From: Pagrus major
Taxonomy: Eukaryota > Chordata > Actinopteri > Spariformes > Sparidae
Assembly (NCBI RefSeq): GCF_040436345.1
Contig: NC_133224.1
Span: 8,548,741 to 8,612,740 of the forward strand
Direction of reading: 5' to 3'
Length of the DNA: 64,000 nt
Shown piece by piece: positions 37,301 to 48,500 of the stretch. Each line of letters opens with the position of its first letter. Positions within the stretch are counted from its first letter, which is position 1. The notes beneath the pieces were generated by a model. The model saw nothing but the letters and a program-made list of their open reading frames with translations. It had not been told where the DNA came from and did not search any database. A program made the translations under genes and the position numbers.

Positions 37301-40300
37301 AGAGTTTGTGGGGTCATAAAGTTCATCTCTACTTTTTCCTTCGCTGTCAGCATTGACTGATGTTAAAAAGTGATCTGTTAGATTAGCAAAATCCTTTTCT
37401 ACTTCTTCAGTTGTCACATTGTGTACTGAGCTCATGAAACTCAGGATTTATATCATGGAAGGAAACGTTATTAGAGCCGTTTATAATAACTGGATTGGGA
37501 GGCAAAGAAATCTCAGACATATAGCCTTCAGACAGGTTTAAAATCACTAACCGGCACAGGTTATATTAAAACACCCCACCTCCTGTAGCGAATATAAACC
37601 CAGTCCAAATGGGACTTGAGTCTTATCTATCACACCCTTTTCCCCTCTATTCTAAGAGTCTCTGATGGACATTATCTTGTAAAAACATACCACACTTGGA
37701 TACGACCCAGTCTGAGTTACAAGCAGGTCTACTCATGTCCTAATGCACATCATGTACTTTCCTTGTCTTAAGAGTCTACCGCACACACACAGTGTAGCAT
37801 AATGATTTATCTGAGTGTCTTTGAGCAGAGGTGGAAGGCAGAGATGTGTCTGGAGTCGCTCTGTATCGACCAACATCCCTCTCTATAATGTGGTTACAAT
37901 TGGAGCCTCCAGGCCTCTGTTACTTTAACCCCCTGCCCCGACCCCTCCTCCACTTTTCCTGTTTCTCCTCTTCTCTGTTTGTTGCCCGTTTGGGTCTGGA
38001 CTCTTGGTTCTCATCTTGCCCCGCACCCCTGGGGTTTCTGTATGTTCTCTCTGTCTCCCTCTCTTTCCAGAGCACCACTCCTAAGGCTTTTGCTGCTCGC
38101 AAGATATCCTTGACCAGTGAGTATACCAGTTACATCTTTCGTCCTACATGAGGAAACGAGTGGAACAAGGACGAGAGGGAAACATCATCCTTTTAGCATT
38201 TAAATCCTCATCATTATTGTCGATTAAACTGTCAATCAAGTAGTTGTGAAATATCCAAAAAAGACCTTAGAAAATGAGCTTGCCTGACTGAGCTAGATTG
38301 AAACTAAATAAATTCACACACACTCCTTTTGGACTATAATGTTGATTGGAAGCAAAAATCTTTTTTGTTGTTCTGGAAACACAGTGATTAAAAGTCATAT
38401 TTAAACAAAACACTTGAATTAATGTGCTGGTTCTGTCCAGCAGTGAGGAAACTGTCCACACAAGGACACGGTCACAATATGCTTTATGGAAGCTCACACT
38501 ACATTATATTTATCTGCTGCATAGTTCCTATTATTTTTCATTGCATACAGTACTTCACATGACCTCTGTGTGGCAGAAAGCACTTCATTCTCAACAAATG
38601 TGCAGCAACATGTTGAATGCTGTTTAACGTAACCTGGTGTGAAAATGTTCCTGAAATAGTTTAATCTCACAGTTCCATTTACAAACTCCTTATAAACTTT
38701 ACTTAGTCACTGCCACCTTTTGGAAAAACTATTTAGGTTAAAGCATTTAAGCAATTATTTCTGCTTTCGGGCTGTGAGCTTGCAGTAACTTGTCACTGAA
38801 GTTCTGCTCAGCAGAAAGTAGATCATCCATCTGGGAGTATATTTCCTCTCCTCAGTGTTATGTTTTGACTCCTGCAGGCAGTAAGACGTCGCCAGCCACC
38901 ACAGATGGAGGCGCGGGAGATGCCGAGACAGGAACCGCAGCAGGGCGGAAGAGGCGATGGGGCTCCAGCACGTCAGTCACTGCTAAGAAACCATCCATCA
39001 GCATCACCACTGACTCACTGAAGGTACTGACACAGCACAGGGCCAAGGTGTCCTTTCAAGGAAAATGTGGAAAATAAATGTGATGATTCACATAATTCTT
39101 TTATAGGAGCTGCTATTTTGGGCTGTGGGGTAATATTTATTGATTATTTTTCTGTCTAGAAGCAGATCAGAGCTTCTGAAATGACAAAGAATTTTATTTT
39201 TCAACCAAATGTTCATCAGTCAAACGGATCAAGTTGCTACACCCAGCTTTTAAGATTTATCTTAGTCTGCCAACTACTGGTTTGATTACAGCTTCCCCAA
39301 ATCCCAGGATTTATAATCAAACCGCTCATTATTTACATAAGTTAAACCCTTTCAGAACAACTGAGGAACAACAAAACCAGTGTCCACTTTTTCTTGCTGT
39401 GTATCAGCTGACAGATTTATTTCTCTCCTTCTCTTGTCCCTATTTTTTCTTTTCCTCCCATCATCTCCTGTCTGTGTCTGGATCCCGCAGTCTTTGATCC
39501 CAGACATCAAAGTGAACCAGGAGGCAGTGGTGGAGCTGCACCCAGAGGAGCTGCAGCTGTCTGGGGACGAGGAGAGCCTGGACGCCAGCAGGGATGACCA
39601 GGACAAAGGCCTCAAGATCCGACGCACCGTCACACAGGTCCGAAGAGGCTTACTGTGAACCAGTCTCGAGAAATGGTGCTTTTGTCAGCAGTTTGAATTG
39701 TCACATTAACATTTTTCCACCTGTAATTCCTCCCCAGATCGTCCCAGGTGACAGCCAGGAAAATGGACGGACAAATGAAGAGGAAGAGGAAGAGGTGGAG
39801 AAAACAGAGAAAGATAAACAGCGCAGGACTTCCAGAGACAAGAGGAAGAACAGCGTCTCTGAGGAAGCCTCAGAAACACAGATATCTGTCAACCTCGATG
39901 GAGAGGCAAAGAAAGGTAAACGACCTCACTGAAACGTTTGTGGTTTTTTAATTGCTGTAGATAATTGGGTAAAAATATCTTCTCTCTTCCATCATCCCTC
40001 TGGCAGTGCTTCATCTTTCTCTCTTTATTACAGACATTCCTGTTCTTATTTTTCCACCCATCACACTCACTCTTCTCACCTCTTCATCTTTTCCTCAGTT
40101 ACCCCAAGCGACAGTGTGGTGCGTCGCTCCATAAGTCAACAGAAGTCCGGTGTGTCCGTCACCATCGATGACCCCGTCCGTACGACCAGGCAGCCCTCGC
40201 CACCTCATGGAAAAATCTCAAATATCATCCATGTGACCAACCTGGTGGGTTTTTACCTCGGTGCACTACATTACAAGGCATATAGAAAGTGATGTTTTTC

Positions 40301-43300
40301 TTCCACGCTGGCAAAATGTATTCATCGAAAAGATTTAGTTATACTCCCGGTCAAGTTGGAGCCTTAAACTTTCCACGCTTACAAAATGATGTCAGGACAA
40401 TGGTTTGTACAGAAAATTCCCGCATTTCTAAATGTACCCTACAAGTTTGACATGAATAAGGCATATTGCGTTGATGCCAGTGGCAACCACATCACCATCG
40501 TTCCCGTAATTAGAGTCATGAACAGTTACCCAGGTATTATGGCTGTAGTCAAGCATCACCTTTAGTTAGGGGCACACTGCATGACTAAACAGACTGTGAC
40601 AAGACTAGACATTACACATTTAATGACTAGCATTTGCAGATTTTTTTGTACCTGCGTCATAAGAGCAAGACTTAGAGTTGCCCGTGGATCAAAGACTACA
40701 AGATCTCTAATGCCACCCAGCCTCACTAATCTCAGAAAAACAAGAGCTCTCAGACTACACTGACAGAATCTAGAAAGACTAAACGTGTAAGGCTCTGCTG
40801 TGTAACTGCAGGTCACCATAATGTTGTCCAAATAAACAGAACTGATGGATTTAAAATATAGAAACAGCTTTGCTTTTCTTTGGAAAAGATATGGACTTTG
40901 GCCTGAGGGAGGCGCCAGAGGGAAGACCATGTTGTTAGCTAAGCTAAAAGTTCTCAACTTAAAGACGAGTCTCTGTTTGACGTAGTGTTCATTTCAAAGT
41001 ACAGATCAAACCAGCAGGCATTCTGACATTAATTTTTTTCAGATATCATGTCATGAGGCGTTGCTGGTTCTAGACAGACAGATTCTAATGATCTTCTTCT
41101 TGTTTATTCCTACTTTACATGAATTGAAAATGACAGGTAACCGTGATTGTTGGTGTGTATCCCATAGGTACGACCCTTCACCCTGGGCCAACTCAAAGAG
41201 CTGCTGAACAGGACGGGCAGCATGGTGGAAGACGGCTTCTGGATCGACAAGATCAAGTCTCACTGCTTTGTCACGGTGAGTTCCAACAAATCAATATTTT
41301 CATATTGAGCTTAGCATGTTGTCAGGCTGGAAGTGATTACCAGCTACTTGTGGAATCTGTCTGCTGCCAAACAGACACATTCGAAGCGGGTTTTACCAAA
41401 TGCTGAGCTATTTTTAAGGATTGGTGTTGCTTTATAGAACAGGCTCAGCTTCCACCACACAGCAACTGAGAATGGGAGTATTGTGAGAGGTGGACTTGTT
41501 GGAGTCTGCTGTTGAAAATGTATATAAAACCCTCAGTATATAGAGACAGGAAGACACATTTTATCTGGAGAATTAAAACCTCTGTGTTCTCATCCATCTC
41601 GCTCCATCTGTTCCTTATTTTTTCTGTGTTTTGGTTGAGATGTTTTACAATTTTCAGCCTGATCAACCTTCCTCTTCTTCTGTCCTCGTAGTACGCCACG
41701 GCAGAGGAGGCAGTCGCCACCAGAGCTGCCCTCCACCGGGTCAAATGGCCTCTGAGCAACCCCAAGGTCCTCACCGTCGACTTCTGTGAGCAGGATGAGG
41801 TAATGATACACTTGATGGAATACAAATTGCATTACAGTAGATGGTGAGATGAATTTATTGTATTTTGATGGGGAAAAATACCTAAATACTTAATGTTCCA
41901 AATTTCAAATGCATGATGGAGAAAGTGCATTCCCTGTCTTCTTTATTCTCTCTTTAAAGGTTTAGAGGGGAAATATACAACCTTTGTACGAGCATACACT
42001 GTCAATTAGTAGGCCATCCACAGTAAAAGCATGAGAAATTAAATATTAATCGGTTTATTTCTGGAACCATTTCAGATCAGCAAACACATACTTAGTCTTG
42101 AGTGGTGTCAGGGATGTTGTTAAAGCTGCAGGCGGTGTCATTTCTTCCATCACGTTTGATTATTGGTACAACTGGGAGATTTCAAGAGAGTACATTATTT
42201 AAAGGGATGAGTGCGATCAGTCGACGAGTCGATAAAACGTATTATATTGACAGAATTTGCACTGAAATGTCTTTTTGTCGAATGTTACTTTATTAAAAAT
42301 GAGCATCCATTACTAATGTTAACAACACTGGTTAAGTAAGATGTGATACACAATATTATATAATAATATAATTAATCTTTTGGCAATCTCAAATTATGTT
42401 ACCATCATACTTATTATGATGCTTTTCTGTTTCCTCCAGGTCGACTTCCACAAAGGTGTCCTGAAGCCAGAAAATGAAAAGGACCATGTCACCCAGCCAG
42501 TCGGTCCTCAGAACCGGTTGCCCCCTCTGATGCCCGAGCGAGACAAGGACAGAGAAAGGGAGCGCGACAGAGACAAGGACAGGGAGCGCGACAGAGACCG
42601 GGAAAGGGACCGAGGCGTGGTTGGAGTGCGGGACCTGTGGGCGGAGCGGGAGAGGGAGATGCAGCGCAGAGAACGAGCCCGTGGCGAGCGAGAGTGGGAC
42701 CGGGATAAGGTCCAGGAATTTGCCAGACCGGGAGAGGATGGACGACGATCTCGATCCAGAGAAAGAGAGAGGAGGAGGAGGGAGAGGGGCAAGAGCAAGG
42801 AGAGGAAGACAGATAAGAAGGGTAACACACACTTTAACTAAACAAAATATTAACTAACAATCCAATCCTTTTTTCATCTCCATCTCACTTTATTTAACCT
42901 TTGTATCATGTTTAGTTTTGTTGGCTATTTTTGAATCATATAGACTTTCACTGAATGATATATAACTTGTCAAATGGCAAATATTACAGCCTCTCACCCT
43001 CAATTGGGGCCTGAGCAGGTGCCCTCCACTGTACTTTGTTTTACACAGATGTGCGGTCGCTTTCTGTCTACTAACTGGGAATTTACATGCTTCTAGCTAG
43101 CCAAAATAAAAGGTACAGCTCTGTGAGTTGATTTGGTATTTGGCCAGCAACAATTTTAAAAAAGTGTGCCATTTTTAAAAAAAACTTTGTAGGCTTCAAC
43201 AAAAAAGGTGCGATGCAGTGCACCTCACATTTTGCAAACTGCATTCTGCACTTAGCAGTGATAATTTAGTATATGTCAACACACAGTTGAGTTGTGTAAA

Positions 43301-43849
43301 ACTTGAGGAAAACATTCACCTATTTGTGTTTTCTAATTAACAGAGAAAGGAGACGAGCCTCCAGCCAAACTGCTGGACGACTTGTTCCTCAAGACCAAAG
43401 CAGCTCCATGTATATACTGGCTTCCCCACACTGAGGAGCAGGTTGGTGTTATATTTATATGTTTTTCTCTCTCAGTGGGTGTTTGAGACATCATTTTATC
43501 CAACTAAACCTTTGTTCATGTCCACCAGGCTGCGCAGAGGCTTTTGGACCGCACCGAGCGGCAAAAGGAGCGTGAGCGAAGACACAAGGAGCAGCAAGAG
43601 GAGGAGGAGAAGAAGCGCGAGGAGGAGAAGAAAGAGAGGCTCAAGGGTCGAGAGAAGGAAGGCGGCTCGACAGCGAGCGGCGCAGCAGCCGGACGAGGAG
43701 CCGACGGGGATAGAGAGAGGGACCGCGGCCGAGACAGGGAGGTGGACAAGAAGAGGGACAGCAGCCACAGGCCCAGACGACCCTCGGCGGGCGCCAGCGG
43801 GGGACGACGCTCTCGTAGCCGTAGCAACCCGAGGGACAGACGCCGCTGA
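23599..43849 (+). CDS. acin1: Acinus: apoptotic chromatin condensation inducer, ASAP/PSAP splicing subunit
   Basis: Seventeen coding exons: 23599-23733, 25362-25427, 25649-25760, 26000-26073, 26312-27742, 28073-28155, 33163-33283, 38071-38116, 38878-39023, 39491-39637, 39738-39915, 40099-40244, 41168-41275, 41692-41799, 42440-42821, 43344-43441 and 43529-43849. They are in phase and give about 1233 aa (human 1341). An N-terminal SAP domain (aa 11-47, [20 protein letters not shown]) should bind nucleic acid. The 1.4 kb fifth exon holds acidic, proline-rich and long Glu/Lys/Arg helical stretches. Later come [12 protein letters not shown], the RRM (about aa 884-967, [20 protein letters not shown]), an RD/RE tract, and the RNPS1-SAP18 binding motif [18 protein letters not shown]. 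It ends in an RS-rich tail. The nuclear protein joins the exon junction complex through ASAP with RNPS1 and SAP18. A DEVD site lies at aa 966-969. Confidence 0.97.
28156..29499 (+). other. acin1 long intron, first part
   Basis: Intronic DNA between the exons at 28073-28155 and 33163-33283. Apart from the dispersed repeat at 28970-29165 I see no feature. Confidence 0.5.
28970..29165. repeat. Dispersed teleost repeat (unclassified)
   Basis: The core GTTTGTTGGTTGGTTAGTTT, then GCAGGATTACACAAAAACTA, CTGAATGGAAACTTGGATCC and a downstream AATCTGGATCAAGCGG form a repeat that I recall as abundant in fish introns. I do not know its class and see no termini. Confidence 0.45.
29500..30070 (+). promoter_or_regulatory. 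acin1: CpG-rich internal promoter with alternative acin1 first exon
   Basis: Inside a long AT-rich intron, GC and CpG content rise between about 29520 and 30060. At the end of the block an ATG opens a 26 nt coding stretch, 30034-30059 (MLSEGNKN plus two bases), ended by the donor GG|GTAAGAG. The following exon at 33163 needs exactly two preceding bases, so splicing yields [17 protein letters not shown] in the acin1 frame. Human ACIN1 also has short isoforms (Acinus-S) that start from an internal first exon; as I recall they begin MLSE. The short protein would lack the SAP domain and keep the RRM and RS parts. Confidence 0.7.
31272..31299. repeat. (AC)n microsatellite
   Basis: An uninterrupted run of about fourteen AC units in an acin1 intron. 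Confidence 0.95.
31690..31925. repeat. Dispersed repeat family C, copy 1
   Basis: It begins with TCAATCGACTAATCACTGCA and CGATTAATCAATTAGTCG, then CTTCTCAAATACCAGAATTT, AAGTCACCTTGGGCTTG and GATGTTTTATAGACG. The order and content match a repeat I know from many fish genomes, whose ends carry AATCGATTAATCG-rich and GCTGCAACTAACGATTA motifs. Other copies lie at 32753 and 49561. Confidence 0.55.
32753..32860. repeat. Dispersed repeat family C, copy 2 (opposite orientation, partial)
   Basis: AAGGCTGCAACTAGTGATTA, then TTAATCAGCTGATTGTTTTC, CTAAAATGTCAGATGATAGT and GAAAAATGG follow the family C consensus read from its other end. The distal half is missing or too diverged to recognise. Confidence 0.5.
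33284..38070 (+). other. acin1: acin1 intron with possible alternative terminal exon
   Basis: A 4.8 kb gap between acin1 exons. It has a (CT)n tract at about 34438-34459 and A-rich runs at about 36603-36631. The part from about 34600 to 36200 is non-repetitive and ends near an AATAAA at 36185-36190. A 49-codon frame at 34606-34752 contains a Tyr/His/Gln run from a TAC/CAC/CAA repeat. I see no conserved domain. Confidence 0.4.
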
Positions 43850-45040
43850 GAGCCGAGTGGCTGTGGGGAAAGCTGAAGAGAGAGACGGGGCAGAGGACGC
43901 CGCAGACAGGAAGTCTTGGGAGGGAGTGTTTCCACTTCTGGAGATTAATTTCTCTTTCCTCCAGTTCAGGACTTGTGTCTGCTCCTCGCTACCTGCCCCA
44001 CCGTGCTTTAATACGTCCACTTCGACGCCAGCGTTGTCTTCCACACACTTCTGCCATTTCCCCCACACCTCGTCCACGTCAATTAACGCAGAAAACATTT
44101 ATTACATGTTTTATTAGTAGTAAAACTATGGTGCATCTAGCTCCAACCCCCCCCCTACACTCTTTGGTTCTCTCTCTGTCTTCCAGATGCAAAATTCAGT
44201 CCTCTCCCTCCTCGTCTTCGTGTAGTGCTGTTAATTCTCTCTGTTGAAGAAAAGAAGCAGAGAAGGGTGGTGTTTTTTTGGCTCGCCTCAGCATTTTGTC
44301 CCTCTGAGGTTTAGGAGCCCGCCTCTTTATTTTAGTTCTGCGGGTGCACAGTTCCTTCCGCCTCAGAGCCCTGTAATAAAACCAGTCCAAAATAGATCCC
44401 TGACCTACACATATTTTCTAGGATCAGTTTTAGTGTTCTTCTCTTCAGCACTGAGATTTTTTTCTTTTCTTTTTTTTTTTTTTATATATTCACGACAAAA
44501 TTTACCGGCCGTCTTTGTCGAATTGAGGAAAGCTGTTCTGTTTTGAAGTTTTAATGAATCCTGTTAATTTTTTCCAGCCTTGGATGGTTGTTGTGTGCTA
44601 CAGCAGGGGATGTTTGTGTGAGTTCATCTCCCACGAAGATACAACTGGTACTGAAGTCTCAACACTGTAGCCTAGAAATGTGTGCGATAAGAGGAGACGT
44701 TATCTTACATGTTGTGGTGATGAAGGAGAAATGCACATGCTTGAGTTCATCTTCTCCGGAAGACTGAAACTCTTGTCGAGTGGAGGTTTATTCTGTAATA
44801 ATCTCGGGAAGCTGACGTTCCCTGCACTGGTGTCCATGTGGAAATCACTCCTCTGACCCTCCAATCATAAATATGTAAGAGGAGGTACAAATGAGTTTAC
44901 CTTCTAATAGAGTAATAGTTACAATTTTAATATCTTTAATCTTATGTTTTTAGTTCAAAGCGGTTATCTTGTTTTTTTTTTCCTTCCTCCTGCAAGTGCT
45001 GAATGTACCGAGAATTTAAAAAATGAATAAATTTAAAATT
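43850..45040 (+). other. acin1: acin1 3' UTR
   Basis: It follows the TGA at 43847-43849. A polyadenylation signal AATAAA at 45026-45031 is the most likely end. It contains T-rich and C-rich runs but no gene. Confidence 0.6.
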
Positions 45041-45099
45041 GGTAACCAGCTTGTCTGTTTGGATTTTTTTTCACAGTGAACTTGTTTAAACCATTGACT

Positions 45100-45527
45100 T
45101 GAACACAAATGAAATATTTATTACAGCATACAGAAATTACAGTAATGTTTTTACCCAAATTGTACAGATTCACGTAACAAATCTCTTACAGTAAAGTCAA
45201 ATTTAAGTGCAAAATGTTTGCTAGCCATAATATATATACAAAATAAAAGTTTAGCAAAAAATCCCTTGTTCTTCTACAGCAAACAGTAGCCACATTGGGG
45301 TAAAAAAGCAGTAGTTTCTTTCCCGTTCCCTTATAACTATGGTACAGTAATAGTACAAGAAGTACAGCAGGCAGTACATGTGACAAAGGGGACTGATCCA
45401 AGACCAAATGAAAGTGAATCAGTGGAGAAGTCTTAATATCAGCAGTTTCATTTTGAAGAAAAAAAAGAGCAGAAGCACGAGAGAACGACAGCATGTCGAG
45501 ACCGGCGTTTTCATCCAAAGGCGCTGA
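45100..45527 (-). other. ajuba: ajuba 3' UTR
   Basis: Minus-strand continuation after the ajuba stop. A minus-strand AATAAA (plus-strand TTTATT) at 45117-45122 is the likely polyadenylation signal, only about 90 bp from that of acin1. Confidence 0.6.
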
Positions 45528-48500
45528 TCAGTGTGTGTTGTGAGGGGGAATGTTGTGTGTGGTGCACACTCTGCCCATGTGACAGGAGTGGCAGAGGAGA
45601 TGAGAGTCCAGGGGGAAGCACTGCGAGCCGGGCTTATCGGAGAGCTGCTTACCACACTCCTGAGAGAGAGGGGAAAAGATGCAGATAAGGACAGGAACAC
45701 ACAGAGGAAGTGAGGTCAAACATCAAGGACCTTCGTTAAAAAAAAAAAAGTCTGATCAGAACAATGTGGCCAAATCCCAATGTCACTCACTAATGCGAGT
45801 GCCAATGGGCCGGACGTTCACATTTCTCATGTCTGACATGTAAAGCTTGGAATTTAAATGTTTAAAAACAAGTTGTCAGTTTAATCCTCCTAAATCCCCT
45901 GTGCTTTCACAGCCTGCGTTACAACTTCTTAATGAAAGCAAAAGTATTTTTGTGTCATAACTAAAAAATGGGCTAATTAGCCTGCTAACGAAATGATCAA
46001 AGAACTGACAAGAGGTTGATAAAAGCCAGCATTTGGCCCACGAGAAATAGGAATGGGCCAGGATTAAAGTTTAATACCAAGAAATGGCTTGTTGACACCT
46101 AAAAATGTGACCAGTGATGCTACTTTTATCCACCCGCATCATCTGATCATGGATTTTGCCCTGTCATGTAATTTAACTGTATTATATTTTTTATTTTTTA
46201 AATCAAACTGTAATATGTTTTCAAACTACTGTACATGTGATATTATTTTTATTTATTCTAGGATGCCCATTAACATCAGGTGACAGGACAGCCAAAGAAA
46301 ACTACTTGGGTACATTTAAATTTGTTAGATTATTTCATTGTTTGATTAATGGACACCGTCCCTTTTCAAAACTAAAGAATTAAAGACTCACAACACTGAA
46401 CTGTGGGTAATTCCCTCAGGCAAAGTATTCCGAAATATGGACTTATGGAAAGTGGCCATAAAGGGCTCATGCACTTCACGATTTGACAATGGGAAAGCCC
46501 AAAACCCACGCAGATTTACTGCGAACATGCCTCAGAGTCTCTGAGTGTAGGCCTTGTTATATTTTAGAAAACAGAGGGAACAAAATAAACAAGTTTGTGC
46601 TTTATTTGTTTTGAAAGATGACTCACCTCACAGTGGTAGCACTCAAAGTGATAGTCCTTATTCATAGACACGACCCTGAGGATCTCTTCACTGCCCTGAG
46701 ACACAAAACAGGAGAAAATGGAGAGGTCAGATTCAGGGTAAAGGGAGGTTGTTTTGACTTTTTTGGCACACTTTCAGTTTTGTTAAAAACAAATGTGAAT
46801 CACCAGAAATATATGCAAGATAAACAGATTTGATTGCCTTTATTACACTGGTTGTAAAAGCAGGAACACGCCTCCAGCCAGCTTGTGCACTGGAGACGAA
46901 AACACGTACTCACCTCAGTAGGTAGGATGGGTTGTAAACAGGCAGCGCACTTTGGGGCGAAAGTCCTGCGGGACGAGAGGAGAAAGTTTATTTACTGTGG
47001 AAACCAGCGGCACTCGCAGCTGAGTAATGTCTCTGAAGGACGTGGGATGAGTAAGGGACATTCTTCAAGTGTTACACATGCAAAACCTTACTGTTACACT
47101 TAAACACTGATGAATAGGATAAAATACAGGCAGACATTATAAGAGTCACCCGACGCCTAAGTCATATTTTTAACAAATGAGTAAGTCTCACTTGTTGTAG
47201 TCTGCCACGCAGTAGATGTTGCTGTGATGGTCCACGGTGAAAGGCACCCCATCCAGAGCCTTGGAGCACACCACACAGCGAAAACAGCCGGGATGGTACG
47301 AGTTCCCGAGAGCCTGCAGGATCTGAGAATGAAGACCGAAATATTATTTAAGTCACTGATTTTCTAATTTTCCTTTAAAGTGGTTCATTTTCTCCTATAC
47401 CTATGTGTATGCAGAAATGTGAGTTGTGTTTTCAATTGTTACTACTGTGATTGTAATACGTAGCAGGATTTTAAGGTACAAAAACCAACTTCCAGACTTA
47501 AAAATCCTTCGTCACCACATCTAAATTGCTACAATAAATGAAATTATGAAAAATAAAGTTTACAGAATTAATTTATAGCCACAGTAATTAATGTTTACTA
47601 TCAATTTATTTTACCAGCGGTTCATATTAACTTTGACAGTACTGGTTAGCTAATAATTTCCCCTGTAATGTTTCCCTTGAATGCCTCCGTCTTTTGCAGG
47701 AGTTTGTTTTGCAGTTATTTTCTAGTAATCATTAAAGCAGGAGACGAGAAAGTTGTAATAATTCCAATGTAGCTACATCAACACACTTTCGAGCATCAAT
47801 CATGTGTAGTCCTTTAACTTCACTGTGATTAAGCCATTCAAACGATGCAGAAAATGGCCCGTTGTTCACAGACCCGCTGTAAGCTTTCTATTTATATTAT
47901 GGGTATTATGTGGTTCAAATATGGTAAAAAGTTTTAAAGCTAATCACTACAGGTTCTTATTCTTTATTTATTAAAAAACCCAAAGACAAACATTCCTCTG
48001 AGAATCGGCTGTGGGAACCCGAGGAGGAGCCAACAAAAAGACGTCACTGAATTCCTCTATCCTCTGGGGGAAAATGGGACGCATGAGACTAAAAATATTC
48101 CCTTTAAATCTAACATAAGTCTTGAGAGTTTAGAGGCATTTGTGGTTTTCTCCATGAGGCATGTTCACACACACACACCGCCCTCACCTGTTCGAGAATA
48201 AGGTGGCCACACACACTACACTTCTCAGCAGCAGCCTGGAATCCTGAAAACTGTAATTACAACAAAGAGATTACCATTAGCGGAAAATCAATCCTCCGAC
48301 TCTGAAAATGTCTGAGACGGATGACAAAACACGCCTTTGACCTCGACTCTTACCATGTAATCCTCTTTACAGTACACAGAGCCACTGACATTGTAGAAGT
48401 CCTTGTTTCTCAGGGTGCGTCCTGCAGAGGGAGGGAGATAAAAGCGTGAAAAAAACATGGAGATTTTGGAGAGTAAATGGTTGAAAATGGTGTTTGGAAA

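Noticed and set aside
42389-42832. Long minus-strand frames rich in Leu/Ser/Pro opposite acin1
   Set aside because: They are complements of the Arg/Asp/Glu codon repeats in the acin1 exon at 42440-42821, not independent genes.
43443-44117. 224-codon frame over the last acin1 exon
   Set aside because: It is an out-of-frame shadow of the RS-rich acin1 C-terminus; the true frame ends at 43849.
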